Positions 45,524-55,130 of a stretch of DNA of 64,000 nt are shown one piece after another (position 1 is the first letter of the stretch; each line of letters starts with the position of its first letter). Position numbers and translations under genes: made by a program. The notes beneath the pieces are model-generated. The model did not search any database, was not told where the DNA came from, and saw nothing but the letters and a program-made list of their open reading frames with translations. This stretch comes from Erythrobacter sp. (GTDB taxonomy: Bacteria; Pseudomonadota; Alphaproteobacteria; Sphingomonadales; Sphingomonadaceae), in contig JAMNXO010000001.1 in NCBI GenBank assembly GCA_023653115.1, positions 434,001 to 498,000 on the forward strand, written 5' to 3'.

Positions 45524-47044
45524 ATGAGCGAGATTTTCGAGGAACTGCGCGCCGCATTGTGGACGGTGTGGCACCGCCGGTGGATCGCGATTGCGGTCGC
45601 CTGGGGCGTGTGCCTGCTGGGCTGGCTGGTGATCGCGATGATCCCCAACACCTACGAATCCAAGGCGCGTGTCTATGTCGACGTCGAGGACGTACTGTCC
45701 AAGCAGCTCGGCATTGCCGGCGACGGCAAGGAAGAGATCATGCGCGTGCGCCAGACGCTGTCGAGCGCCAAGAACCTCGAAAAGGTGGTCACCGCCACCC
45801 GCCTTGGCGAAGGCGTGACCGAGCGCGGCGCTCTGGACGCGATGACCGCCGAGCTGGAAAAGAAGGTCAAGGTGACGAGCGAGCAGGACAACCTGTTCGA
45901 GATCACCGCCGAAATCGGCCGCAGCGATCTGTCCGATGCCGAAAACGCCGTGCTGGCGCGCGATGTGGTGCAGAAGCTGCTCGACATCCTGCGCGAGGAG
46001 CATGTGGTCGGCAATCGTGCGGGCATCAGCTCGGCAATCGGCGATCTCGACCGCCAGCTTGAAGAACGCAAGCTCGAGCTGGAGGGCGCCGAACAGCGCC
46101 GCCTCGCGTTTGAAGCGCAATACCCCGATCTGGTCGGCGGCTCGGACAGCCTGTCGAGCAAGGTCCAGCAGTCGCGCTCCGATCTGCGCGCGGTTGATGC
46201 CGATCTCGCAGCGGCGCAGAGCGCGCTGGCGGCGATTTCGGGCCAGCTGGCCAATACCCCGCGCACTGTGGTGGGCGGACGCGATGCCACCGGGCCGAAG
46301 GCAGCGCTGCAACAGGCGCAGACCCAGCTGGCCGAGCTGCGCTCACGCGGGCTGACCGATAGCCACCCCGATGTCGTCTCCACCACCAGGCAGGTGCAAT
46401 TGCTCGCCCGGCAGGCCGCTGCCGCCGGTGACGATGCGGGCGGCACCCCCAATCCGGCCTATTCCTCGCTGATTGCGATCCGCACCGAGCGGCAGGCCAA
46501 TGTTGACGCCCTGCAAGCCCGCCGCGCCGCGCTCCAAAGTGATTTTGCCGCGCTGATGGCGAGTCAGGCCTCCGAACCGGCGGTCGCCGCCGAGGCCAAC
46601 CGCATCAGCCGCGATTACGACGTGCTGCGGTCAAACTACGAAAAGCTGCTGCAAGACCGCGAGGCACTGCGCACGCGCGGCAAGGTCGAGGACAAGGCCA
46701 GCCAGTTCCGCTTCGATGTCATCCAGGAACCGGGCGTGCCGCAAAAGCCGGCGGCGCCCAACCGTCCGCTGCTGCTGCTCGGCGTGCTGCTGGTCGGCTT
46801 CGGCGCGGGCGCGGCTGTTGCCTATGGTCTGGGGCAGCTGAAATCGAGCTTTGCCACGCCGCAGAAGCTCGAGCGCGCGTTCGATCTGCCGGTAATCGGC
46901 GCGATCTCGCTGACCATTTCCGATGCTGCCCGCACGCTCGAGAAAAAGCGGCTCAAGCAGTTTGCCGGAGCCTGCGCCGGCCTTGTCGCCATGTTCATGC
47001 TCCTTGTTGCGATCGAGATCGTCTCGATCGGGACGATTGTGTGA
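45524..47044 (+). CDS. XrtA-system polysaccharide chain-length determinant (Wzz/PCP)
   Basis: A 506-residue polysaccharide co-polymerase: membrane helices near residues 20-40 and 415-435, with a long coiled-coil periplasmic domain between, and a PxxP-like segment (GVPQKPAAPNRP) ahead of the second helix. No kinase domain is fused; the kinase is the next gene. A third hydrophobic stretch (VAMFMLLVAIEIVSI) ends the protein. It sets chain length and bridges export and kinase. Confidence 0.9.
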   Translation: MSEIFEELRAALWTVWHRRWIAIAVAWGVCLLGWLVIAMIPNTYESKARVYVDVEDVLSKQLGIAGDGKEEIMRVRQTLSSAKNLEKVVTATRLGEGVTERGALDAMTAELEKKVKVTSEQDNLFEITAEIGRSDLSDAENAVLARDVVQKLLDILREEHVVGNRAGISSAIGDLDRQLEERKLELEGAEQRRLAFEAQYPDLVGGSDSLSSKVQQSRSDLRAVDADLAAAQSALAAISGQLANTPRTVVGGRDATGPKAALQQAQTQLAELRSRGLTDSHPDVVSTTRQVQLLARQAAAAGDDAGGTPNPAYSSLIAIRTERQANVDALQARRAALQSDFAALMASQASEPAVAAEANRISRDYDVLRSNYEKLLQDREALRTRGKVEDKASQFRFDVIQEPGVPQKPAAPNRPLLLLGVLLVGFGAGAAVAYGLGQLKSSFATPQKLERAFDLPVIGAISLTISDAARTLEKKRLKQFAGACAGLVAMFMLLVAIEIVSIGTIV

Positions 47045-47060
47045 GGGCGGGGGCACGCGC

Positions 47061-48053
47061 ATGACCGATCAGGGCAAGATCAATCGCGAGGGCGCACGGC
47101 CCGCTTCGCTGTTCGAGCGGGCTGACGCCGCGTTCGGGCTCGGGCCGGTTCATACCGGGCCCAAGCTGCCGCCGGTGCCGGCTGTTCCGGCCGCGCTGCG
47201 CCGCGCGCCGGCTCCCGCGCCGCAGCCTGTCGCGCCCGCGCCGCAGGTGGTGGCCGCCCCTGCTGCCGCTGCTGCGCCGCCGCCTGAAGCCGTTGCCGCG
47301 CCCGAACCGGTGCCCGCGGTCGCCTTCTGCGGCCCCTCGGTTAGCATCGACCGCGATCACCTGCGCGATGGCGGGTTGCTGGTGCCCGAAGATCCGGTGA
47401 CCGGCCTGCTGGAAGAGTTCCGCATCATCAAGCGCGAGCTGCTCGCGGATGCCCGCGCCTCGCATAGTGCACTTGCCCGCCGCATCCTCGTGTGTTCGCC
47501 CCATCCGGGCGAGGGCAAAACCTATTGCGCCACCAATCTCGCCATCGCGCTGGCGGCCGAACGCGATCTGGAAGTGCTGCTGGTCGATGCCGACGTGGTC
47601 AAGCCGAGCGTCGCCGCGCGGTTCGGGATCGACGCCGAGCAGGGCCTGATGGACGCGCTGGCCGATCCGTCGATCCTGCCGGAAAGCCTGGTGATCGCGA
47701 CCGACATTGACGGCCTGTTCGTGCTGCCGGCCGGCACCGCCTCCTCGCGCGATGCCGAATATCTTGCCAGCGCCCGCACCGGCGCGCTTCTCGACCGGCT
47801 GACGCAGGGCGCGCCCAATCGTATCCTGATCTTTGACACGCCGCCGGCGCTGGCCGCCTCACCCGCCGCCGAGCTGGCCCAATATGTCGGGCAGGCGCTG
47901 CTGGTGGTGCGCGCTGACGAGACCGCCCGTGCGGCGCTGGAAGACGCGCAGCAGCTGCTGTCGGCTTGTGCGGATATCAAGCTGCTGCTCAATGCCACGC
48001 GCTACAGCCCCTCGGGCCGCCGCTTCGGCTCCTATGGGACGCGAGGCAAATGA
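47061..48053 (+). CDS. XrtA-associated BY-kinase-like ATPase
   Basis: A 330-residue cytoplasmic kinase. The first 90 residues are Pro/Ala rich; the P-loop is SPHPGEGKT at about 146-154, with VLLVDADVV (Walker A') and ILIFDTPPAL (Walker B). The C-terminal tail has only two tyrosines (TRYSPSGRRFGSYGTRGK), short for a BY-kinase. It phosphorylates itself to regulate export. Its start follows the Wzz gene by 16 bases and its stop overlaps the next gene. Confidence 0.88.
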   Translation: MTDQGKINREGARPASLFERADAAFGLGPVHTGPKLPPVPAVPAALRRAPAPAPQPVAPAPQVVAAPAAAAAPPPEAVAAPEPVPAVAFCGPSVSIDRDHLRDGGLLVPEDPVTGLLEEFRIIKRELLADARASHSALARRILVCSPHPGEGKTYCATNLAIALAAERDLEVLLVDADVVKPSVAARFGIDAEQGLMDALADPSILPESLVIATDIDGLFVLPAGTASSRDAEYLASARTGALLDRLTQGAPNRILIFDTPPALAASPAAELAQYVGQALLVVRADETARAALEDAQQLLSACADIKLLLNATRYSPSGRRFGSYGTRGK

Positions 48054-49723
48054 GCTTGCGTTCTGCGATTCTGGCATGGCCTCTGGCGCTGATGGCGACG
48101 CTCGCCGCTGCGCCCGCGTGGGCGCAGCAGGGCCAGGCGCAGAACGGGAGCCTCGGTCAGGGCGCGGAGCAGGGTGCTTCGGGAACCCAGCGCAGTGAGC
48201 GCGTGATCCAGCCCTATATCGAAGCCTCTCAGGTGATCTCCGCCCAGCTTTCGCCGGGTGATGACGTGCTGACCTTCACCACTGTGGCGGTCGGCGTCGA
48301 TATCAATGTGCAGGGCCGCAACAGCGGCGCGGCGATCTCACTGCGGTATGAGCGCAATATCGGCTACGACAATAACAGCGTCGATACCGACACCATCAGC
48401 GGGGTCGCGCGCGGCACGCTGGCGCTGATCCCCAATGCGCTGAGCTTCGAGGCCGGCGCGCTGGCGTCGCGCACCCGCGTGGATGCAGGTGGCGGCACCA
48501 CCGTCAACCCGCTGGTGCGTGAGGATGCCGAGAGCCGTTTCTACAGCCTCTATGCCGGGCCGAGCCTCAACACCCGTCTCGGCGAGGTCGATGTGCAGGG
48601 CGTCGGCCGGATCGGCTACAACCGCTTCGAGAACGACGCGCTGCTGACCAATGCACAAGGCCAGCCGGTCGATGTGTTCGATGACAGCGTGACCTATCTC
48701 GGACAGGTGCGTGCCGGTTTCCGCCCCGATACGGTGCTGCCGGTGGTGGGCCTGGCGGTGACGGCGGGAGGCTTCCAGGAGGATATTGCCAACCTCGATC
48801 AGCGCGTGCGCGATCTCTACGTGCGCGGCGATGTGACGGTGCCGGTCAGCCCCACGCTCGCGCTGGTGGGCGGCGTGGGTTACGAGAATGTCGAGATTTC
48901 CAGCCGCGACGCGCTGCGCGATGCCGATGGCGATCCGGTGATCGGCAATGACGGCCGCTTTGTCACCGATTCCTCATCGCCGCGCATCATCGCGTTCGAT
49001 GTCGACGGGCTGCTGTGGGATGTCGGCGTGATGTGGCGCCCGAGCTCGCGCACCTCGCTCGAGGCGCGGGTGGGGGAGCGTTACGATTCCACCACCTATT
49101 ACGGCACCTTCACCTATGCGCCGAGCCAGCGCAGCGCCTTTGCGCTCAACGTCTATGACGGGGTGACCGGCTTTGGCGGCTTGCTGAACAATTCGCTGGC
49201 GGGCCTTTCGAGCGATTTCGAGGCGATCCGCAACCCGGTGACCGGCGATTTCGGCGGGCTGGTCAATGGCAGCGAAGGCCAGTCGATCATCGGCGGGCTC
49301 GGCTCGGTGCGCTCGGCGGCCTTCCGCGGTCGCGGCGTGCGGGCCTCATACCAGCGCAAGATCGGCCGTACCACGGCGGCATTGGGCGCAGGCTATGACC
49401 GGCGCACCTTCAGTGCTGCGCCCGGCACGGTGCTGGCCCCGCTCGATGGGCTGACCGACGAAAGCTACTACGTGATCGCCGGCGTGGACCGCCAGATCGG
49501 CCAGAACGCCAGCCTCAGCACCAACGCCTATATCAACTGGTTCGACGGCGCGTCTGACGGCGGCGATGTCACCGCGATCGGGGGTTCGGCGGCCTATAGC
49601 CAGTCGCTGACCCGCCGCCTCACCGCCCGCGCGGCGCTCGCGATCGATTACTTCGACAGCGAATTCACCGCTGAGGATTTCGCCTTCGCCACCGCGCTGG
49701 TGGGCCTGCGCTACGACTTCTGA
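48050..49723 (+). CDS. XrtA-system outer membrane beta-barrel protein (TIGR03016-like)
   Basis: A 557-residue protein with a signal peptide (LAAAPAWAQ) and a beta-rich remainder of alternating residues, ending in RYDF with a terminal Phe, as in outer-membrane barrels. It matches the PEP-CTERM-associated TIGR03016 group by position and length. Its role is probably export or surface attachment of the polysaccharide. It overlaps the kinase gene by four bases. Confidence 0.85.
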   Translation: MSLRSAILAWPLALMATLAAAPAWAQQGQAQNGSLGQGAEQGASGTQRSERVIQPYIEASQVISAQLSPGDDVLTFTTVAVGVDINVQGRNSGAAISLRYERNIGYDNNSVDTDTISGVARGTLALIPNALSFEAGALASRTRVDAGGGTTVNPLVREDAESRFYSLYAGPSLNTRLGEVDVQGVGRIGYNRFENDALLTNAQGQPVDVFDDSVTYLGQVRAGFRPDTVLPVVGLAVTAGGFQEDIANLDQRVRDLYVRGDVTVPVSPTLALVGGVGYENVEISSRDALRDADGDPVIGNDGRFVTDSSSPRIIAFDVDGLLWDVGVMWRPSSRTSLEARVGERYDSTTYYGTFTYAPSQRSAFALNVYDGVTGFGGLLNNSLAGLSSDFEAIRNPVTGDFGGLVNGSEGQSIIGGLGSVRSAAFRGRGVRASYQRKIGRTTAALGAGYDRRTFSAAPGTVLAPLDGLTDESYYVIAGVDRQIGQNASLSTNAYINWFDGASDGGDVTAIGGSAAYSQSLTRRLTARAALAIDYFDSEFTAEDFAFATALVGLRYDF

Positions 49724-49741
49724 TTGGGGAACGACAAGCTC

Positions 49742-50914
49742 ATGTACGAACAATTTTATGGGTTCACCGCCAGACCGTTCCAGCTGACGCCTGACCCGCA
49801 ATTCTATTTCGAAAGCGTCAGCCACAAGAAGGCGATGAGCTATCTCGGCTATGGCCTCGGACAGGGCGAGGGCTTCATTGTCATCACCGGTGAGGTTGGC
49901 GCAGGCAAGTCGACGCTGGTTGCGCACCTGATGGAGCGGATCGATCCCGCCGCGCTCACCGTGGCGCAGGTCGTCACCAGCGCGCTTGATGGCGCCGAGC
50001 TGGTCCATGTCGTCGCGCAGGCCTTTGGTCTGGCGGTCGAAGGGCATGACAAGGCGGCCGCGCTGGGCGCGATCGAGCGCTTCCTGCAGGACGAGGCCCG
50101 CGCCGGGCGGCGCTGCCTGCTGGTGGTGGACGAGTGCCAGAACCTTGATCTGGCCGCGCTTGAAGAACTGCGGATGCTGTCGAACTTCCAGCTCGGCTCG
50201 CATCCCCTGTTGCAGAGCCTGCTTCTCGGTCAGCCCGAATTCCGCCGCACGCTCGCGCATCATCCGGACCTCGAACAGCTGCGCCAGCGGATCATCGCGT
50301 CGCACCATCTCGAAGCGCTCGATGAAAACGAAGTGGCCGCCTATGTCCGCCACCGCCTCGGCCATGTCGGGTGGAGCGGGCATCCGGACCTGACCGAGGA
50401 GCTGCTTGACGCGCTCTATCGCCAGACCGACGGGATCCCGCGGCGGGTCAATCAGGTGATGAACCGCCTGCTGCTGCTCGGCGCGATCGAGGAGCGCGGC
50501 GAACTGACGCTGGCAATGCTGGGCGATGTGGTGGCCGAGATGGCCGCCGATCAGACCCGCGGCGCGCATGGCCGCGGCGACCTGCGCAGCGCGCCGGTTT
50601 CCAGCGAGCCTGCGCCTGCTGTCGCTGCAGGCAGCCTGCCGGCCACCGAAGTGGCGGCCATGCTGGCTGACCGCGATGCCCGCACGGCCGAACTCGAAGC
50701 GGCTATCAGCGAATTGCAGGCGGCCGGCTCGGGACACCGCGATGCCGAAGGCGAAGCCCTTTCGCCCGAGGAAGTGCGGATTGCCGAAGCCCGCATCGCC
50801 GCCGAACTCGAACGCATCGAAGCGCGGCTTGAGGAACAGGAGCAATCCTTCCGCCATGTGCTGACGATGCTGATCGAGTGGCTCGAGGAAGACCCGTCGC
50901 GCGAGGCCGCGTGA
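49742..50914 (+). CDS. XrtA-associated AAA ATPase (ExeA-like)
   Basis: A 390-residue ATPase of the ExeA/GspA type. It opens with YEQFYGFTARPFQLTPDP, the Walker A is GEVGAGKST at 50-58 and Walker B lies in CLLVVDECQNL. The C-terminal 100 residues form an Ala/Glu coiled coil. Such proteins couple ATP use to secretion machinery; here it presumably serves the polysaccharide or sortase system. The ATG chosen gives MYEQFYG. Confidence 0.9.
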   Translation: MYEQFYGFTARPFQLTPDPQFYFESVSHKKAMSYLGYGLGQGEGFIVITGEVGAGKSTLVAHLMERIDPAALTVAQVVTSALDGAELVHVVAQAFGLAVEGHDKAAALGAIERFLQDEARAGRRCLLVVDECQNLDLAALEELRMLSNFQLGSHPLLQSLLLGQPEFRRTLAHHPDLEQLRQRIIASHHLEALDENEVAAYVRHRLGHVGWSGHPDLTEELLDALYRQTDGIPRRVNQVMNRLLLLGAIEERGELTLAMLGDVVAEMAADQTRGAHGRGDLRSAPVSSEPAPAVAAGSLPATEVAAMLADRDARTAELEAAISELQAAGSGHRDAEGEALSPEEVRIAEARIAAELERIEARLEEQEQSFRHVLTMLIEWLEEDPSREAA

Positions 50915-50915
50915 C

Positions 50916-51839
50916 GTGAACGCCCCGCTTGATTTCACATCTGCCGGCGCGCAGCCCGCGATCGTCAACGGCCTGTCGGTTGATGTCGAGGACTGGTTCC
51001 AGGTCGGCGCGTTCGAGAATGTGATCGCGCGCGGGGAGTGGGACGGAATCAGCACCCGCGTCGAAGACAATGTCAGCCGCATTCTTGATCTGTTTGCCGA
51101 GGCCGATGTGCGTGCGACGTTCTTCACGCTGGGTTGGGTGGCGCGGCGTCATCCCAAGCTGATCCGGCGCATTGCCGAGGCGGGTCACGAAGTCGCCAGC
51201 CATGGCTATGATCATGCCCGCGTGTTCACCTTTGATCGCAAGAACTTCGCGCAAGATATTCGCAAGGCACGTGAAATCATCGAGGATTGCTCTGGCGAGG
51301 CGGTGACCGGTTACCGCGCGCCGAGTTTCTCGATCGATCACCGCACGCCCTGGGCCTTCGCCGAGCTGGCCGAGCAGGGCTATGCCTATTCCAGCAGCGT
51401 CGCGCCGGTGGTGCATGATCACTATGGCTGGCCCGAAGCGCCGCGCTTCGCCTTCCGGCCGCTACCATGGTCCTCGCTGATCGAACTGCCGGTGACCACC
51501 GCGATGCTGGGCGGGCGGCGCGTGGCGGCGGGCGGGGGCGGATTCTTCCGGGTGCTGCCCTATGGCTTTTCGCGCTGGGCGATCCGGCAGGTGAACCGGA
51601 TCGAAGGTCGCCCGGCGGTGTTCTATTTCCACCCGTGGGAGGTCGATCCCGATCAGCCGCGCGTGGCCCATGCCCCGCTGCGCTCGCGCTTCCGCCACTA
51701 TACGGGCCTTGCCAAAATGGCGGACAAGCTCGGTGATCTGGTGCGCGAATTCCACTGGGGCCGGATGGACTTGATTGCGCACCGCGAAGCCGCGCACGCA
51801 GTCGAATTTCCGATCGTGGCTGCCGAGGCTGCGGCATGA
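50916..51839 (+). CDS. XrtA-system polysaccharide deacetylase
   Basis: A 307-residue NodB-type deacetylase (TIGR03006 by resemblance). SVDVEDWFQ supplies the catalytic and metal Asp, and SHGYDHARV the metal histidines. It starts with GTG right after the ATPase gene, probably as a cytoplasmic or periplasmic-facing enzyme, and removes N-acetyl groups from the growing polysaccharide. Its stop overlaps the FemAB-like start. Confidence 0.92.
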   Translation: MNAPLDFTSAGAQPAIVNGLSVDVEDWFQVGAFENVIARGEWDGISTRVEDNVSRILDLFAEADVRATFFTLGWVARRHPKLIRRIAEAGHEVASHGYDHARVFTFDRKNFAQDIRKAREIIEDCSGEAVTGYRAPSFSIDHRTPWAFAELAEQGYAYSSSVAPVVHDHYGWPEAPRFAFRPLPWSSLIELPVTTAMLGGRRVAAGGGGFFRVLPYGFSRWAIRQVNRIEGRPAVFYFHPWEVDPDQPRVAHAPLRSRFRHYTGLAKMADKLGDLVREFHWGRMDLIAHREAAHAVEFPIVAAEAAA

Positions 51840-52897
51840 ATGCGCCCGTCAAAGCCGGTACTAGCGTGCGCGTGTTTGAGGGCCGCGATGCGCAGGATAT
51901 GCGCCGGATCGAGGGTTTTCTCGCGGAACAGCGCGCGAGCCTGTTTCACCGCCCCGCATGGCTGCAGGCGGTCGAGGCCGGGACGGGCCAACGCGCCGCC
52001 GGGTTGGTGAGCGAACGCATGGGCATGATCACCGGTTGGCTGCCGCTTACGGAAGTGCGCTCGGCACTGTTTGGCAAGGCGCTGGTGTCGAGCGGGTTTG
52101 GCGTTGGCGGCGGGATTGTCGCCGAAAGCCCCGAAGCTGTCCGCGCGCTCGCTGCCGCTGCTGAAAACCATGCGCAGGCCAACGGCTTTGCCAGCATCGA
52201 ACTGCGCGGCGGGCCGATCCCTCAGCACTGGGAGTGCTGGGACGACAAGCATTGCGGCTTTGTGCGTCCGTTGGCGGGCAGCGACGAGGCTGAATTGAAC
52301 GCCATTCCGCGCAAGGCCCGCGCCGAGGTGCGCAAAGGACTTGGCTTCGGTCACCGGGTGACCGTGGGGCGCGGCGCGCGTGACATTGCCGCGCATTATG
52401 CCGCCTACAGCGCGAGCGTGCGCAATCTCGGCACGCCGGTGTTCCCGCGCGCGCTCTTCACGGCGATGCTCGACGCCTTTCCGGACAGCAGCGACATCCT
52501 CACCGTGTGGGACGGCGAGACCCCGCTGGCGAGCGTCCTCAGCTTTTATCACGATGGCGTCGTGATGCCGTTTTGGGGCGGCGGCACCTTTGCCGCCCGC
52601 GCCGCCCGCGCCAACGAGGTGATGTATTACGAACTGATGCTCCACGCCCGCAGGCAGGGCATGGCCCGGTTCGATTTTGGCCGTTCCAAAACAGGCAGCG
52701 GGCCGTTCGCCTTCAAGAAGAACTGGGGCTTTGCGCCCGAGCCGCTGACCTATGGCGCATGGACCGACGGGGACTTGCCCAAGCGCAACATCGATCCCAC
52801 CGACGCCAGCTACAGCCGCAAGATCGCGCTGTGGAAGAAACTGCCGCTCCCCGTCGCCAACACTCTGGGGCCGTGGATCGCGCGCGGGCTTGCCTGA
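51836..52897 (+). CDS. FemAB-like XrtA-system protein
   Basis: A 353-residue FemAB/CelD-type acyltransferase (TIGR03019 by resemblance). It carries the BioF2-like segment PRKARAEVRKGLGFG and FDFGRSKTGSGPFAFKKNW. It is related to the leftward acyltransferase but distinct. It could add amino acids or acyl groups to the polysaccharide or its carrier. It shares one base with the glycosyltransferase start and overlaps the deacetylase. Confidence 0.88.
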   Translation: MNAPVKAGTSVRVFEGRDAQDMRRIEGFLAEQRASLFHRPAWLQAVEAGTGQRAAGLVSERMGMITGWLPLTEVRSALFGKALVSSGFGVGGGIVAESPEAVRALAAAAENHAQANGFASIELRGGPIPQHWECWDDKHCGFVRPLAGSDEAELNAIPRKARAEVRKGLGFGHRVTVGRGARDIAAHYAAYSASVRNLGTPVFPRALFTAMLDAFPDSSDILTVWDGETPLASVLSFYHDGVVMPFWGGGTFAARAARANEVMYYELMLHARRQGMARFDFGRSKTGSGPFAFKKNWGFAPEPLTYGAWTDGDLPKRNIDPTDASYSRKIALWKKLPLPVANTLGPWIARGLA

Positions 52898-54117
52898 TGG
52901 GCGGCGTCCTGTTCCTTGCCCACCGCGTGCCGTTTCCGCCCGACCGCGGCGACCGGATCCGCGCGCACCACTTGCTGAAGGCGCTGGCGCGGCTCGGCCC
53001 TGTCCACGTCGGGTGCTTTGCAGAAAGTGACCGTGCGGGCGAGGCAGCGTTGGCGCAGCTGGCGGCATCCTATTGCATCGCCCCGCGCACGAAGCCCCTG
53101 CCGCTCGCCGGGATCGAGGCGGTGCTGGCGGGCAAGCCGGTGAGCCTGACCGCGTTCCACAGCCGCCTGCTCGCGGACTGGGTGCGCCACACCATTGCTA
53201 CCCGCGATATCGAAGCGATCGTCGTCTTTTCGGGCCAGATGGGGCAGTATATCCCGGCGGATTTCAGCGGCCGCGTGGTGATTGATCTGTGCGACGTCGA
53301 TAGCGCCAAGTTTGCCAGCTATGCCGATGCAGGCGAGCGCGTGTGGCTCAACGCCCGCGAGGCGCGCTTGCTGGCGGCGGAAGAGGAACGGCTCGGTCAA
53401 CGCGCTGATGCGACGATCCTGATCTCCGAGGCAGAAGCAGCGCTCTATCGCAGCCGGCTCACGGCTCCGGGCGGCGTTAATGTGCAGGTGATCGGCAACG
53501 GCATTGATGCGGGTTTCTTCGATCCTGCAGCAGTCTCCCCGCACCCGCTTCTCGCCAGCCTTCCGGGGCCGCATTTCACCTTCACCGGACAGATGGATTA
53601 CCGCCCGAACGAACAGGCGGCGCTGTGGGTGATCGAGGCGTTGATGCCGCGCCTGCGCGCGCGTTTCCCCGAGGCGCTGTTCCATGTCGTCGGGCGCAAT
53701 CCCACCGGCAAGCTGATGGCGCATCACGGCACACCCGGGGTGCAGGTGTGGGGCGAGGTGCCCGATGTGCGCCCCTTCATCGCGGCCGCAGACGCCGTGC
53801 TCGCGCCGCTGTTGATCGCGCGCGGCGTGCAGAACAAGGTGCTTGAAGCCATGGCGATGGCGCGCTCCGTGTTGCTCACCCCCGATGCTGCAACCGGCAT
53901 TGCCGCGACCGACGCAGAGCACTGGCTGGTGAGCCCGCCCGATCCTGCCGCCATGGCGGAGCGGATCGCGGACCTGCTTGCCGCGCCGCAAGCGTCCGCC
54001 CGGATCGGCACAGCGGCGCGGCGCTTCGTGCTTGAACAACATGGCTGGGAGGCGATGCTGGCGCCGCTCGCTGGACTGCTCGGCAAAGGCGGACAGAGCG
54101 TGCGCCATGCAGCCTGA
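52897..54117 (+). CDS. XrtA-system glycosyltransferase (TIGR03087-like, GT4 type)
   Basis: A 406-residue GT-B glycosyltransferase. The N-terminus (LFLAHRVPFPPDRGDRIRAHH) and the donor-binding half with FTGQMDYRPNEQA, HVVGRNPTG, and a late ARGVQNKVLEAMAMA are the signature of the TIGR03087 family. It adds a sugar to the lipid-linked polysaccharide; the sugar is unknown. It is the only glycosyltransferase of the window. The start overlaps the upstream stop as TGATG. Confidence 0.92.
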   Translation: MGGVLFLAHRVPFPPDRGDRIRAHHLLKALARLGPVHVGCFAESDRAGEAALAQLAASYCIAPRTKPLPLAGIEAVLAGKPVSLTAFHSRLLADWVRHTIATRDIEAIVVFSGQMGQYIPADFSGRVVIDLCDVDSAKFASYADAGERVWLNAREARLLAAEEERLGQRADATILISEAEAALYRSRLTAPGGVNVQVIGNGIDAGFFDPAAVSPHPLLASLPGPHFTFTGQMDYRPNEQAALWVIEALMPRLRARFPEALFHVVGRNPTGKLMAHHGTPGVQVWGEVPDVRPFIAAADAVLAPLLIARGVQNKVLEAMAMARSVLLTPDAATGIAATDAEHWLVSPPDPAAMAERIADLLAAPQASARIGTAARRFVLEQHGWEAMLAPLAGLLGKGGQSVRHAA

Positions 54118-55117
54118 GCCTGCCGCCCTCTCGGCACCGCAAGCCAGCAAGGCAGCGTCAATGCCGGCCGCGTGGCGCTCGGCGCTGATGGCGTTTGGCG
54201 TTGGCGTGCTGGCCGTAATGCTGCTGGCCGCGCGCGAGTGGAGCGAGATGGCCCACCAGTGGTGGAACATCGATACCTATAACCACCTGCTGCTGCTGCC
54301 GCCGATCATCGCATGGCTGGCGCATCTCAAGCTGGGCGAACTGGCGCGGATCACGCCGCGCGCGTTCTGGCCCGGGCTTCTGCTGCTGGTTGCCGCGCTC
54401 GGCCTGTGGGCGGCGGGGCGCGCGAGCGGGATCAATCTGATCGCCCATGCCGGGGCCGTCGGCATGGTGCAGGCCTCGGTGGTGGCCGTGCTCGGGCTAC
54501 GGGCGTCGCTGCTGCTGGCGCTGCCTCTGGCGCTGGGCGGCCTCCTCGTGCCCTTCGGCGACGAGATCATCCCGCCGTTGCAGCTGATCACCGCCGATAT
54601 CGCGGTGGCGCTGACCCATCTGAGCGGCGTTCCTGCCCGCGTGGATGGCATCCATATCGATACCCCCGCCGGACTGTTCATCGTCGCCGAAGCCTGTTCG
54701 GGCGTGAAGTTCCTGATCGCGATGGTGACGCTGGGCGTGCTGGTGTGCTTCACCCGCTTTGCCAGCTGGCAGCGGCGCGCAGTCTTTATGGCGGCCTGCA
54801 TCATCGTGCCGGTGCTTGCCAATGGCGTGCGCGCCTGGGCGACGATCTATGTCGCGCAGTTCATCGGCGCGGAGCGCGCCACCGGCTTCGATCACATCGT
54901 CTATGGCTGGGTGTTCTTCGCGATCATCGTGGCCGCGCTGCTGGGCGCAGCCTGGCGGTTCTTCGAGCGCGAGCCCGAGGATTATGGCTGGCGCGCCGCG
55001 GACCTTGCAGCACGGCACGGGATCGCGCGGACCGAAAATGGTGCGCTTGCGCCGGGCGGGGCTGCGCTCGCGACCATCGCCCTGGCAGCGATTGCCGCCT
55101 TGGCTGCCATCCTCTAG
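54107..55117 (+). CDS. xrtA: exosortase A
   Basis: A 336-residue membrane protein with about eight helices. The catalytic Cys197 (VAEACSGVKFL), Arg242 (ANGVRAW) and His263 (FDHIVYGW) match the exosortase active site. It cuts PEP-CTERM proteins and attaches them to the envelope or polysaccharide. Only a short C-terminal hydrophobic stretch follows; the EpsI domain found fused in many XrtA proteins is absent. It overlaps the glycosyltransferase by 11 bases. Confidence 0.95.
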   Translation: MQPEPAALSAPQASKAASMPAAWRSALMAFGVGVLAVMLLAAREWSEMAHQWWNIDTYNHLLLLPPIIAWLAHLKLGELARITPRAFWPGLLLLVAALGLWAAGRASGINLIAHAGAVGMVQASVVAVLGLRASLLLALPLALGGLLVPFGDEIIPPLQLITADIAVALTHLSGVPARVDGIHIDTPAGLFIVAEACSGVKFLIAMVTLGVLVCFTRFASWQRRAVFMAACIIVPVLANGVRAWATIYVAQFIGAERATGFDHIVYGWVFFAIIVAALLGAAWRFFEREPEDYGWRAADLAARHGIARTENGALAPGGAALATIALAAIAALAAIL

Positions 55118-55130
55118 GCCGATCCACGCG

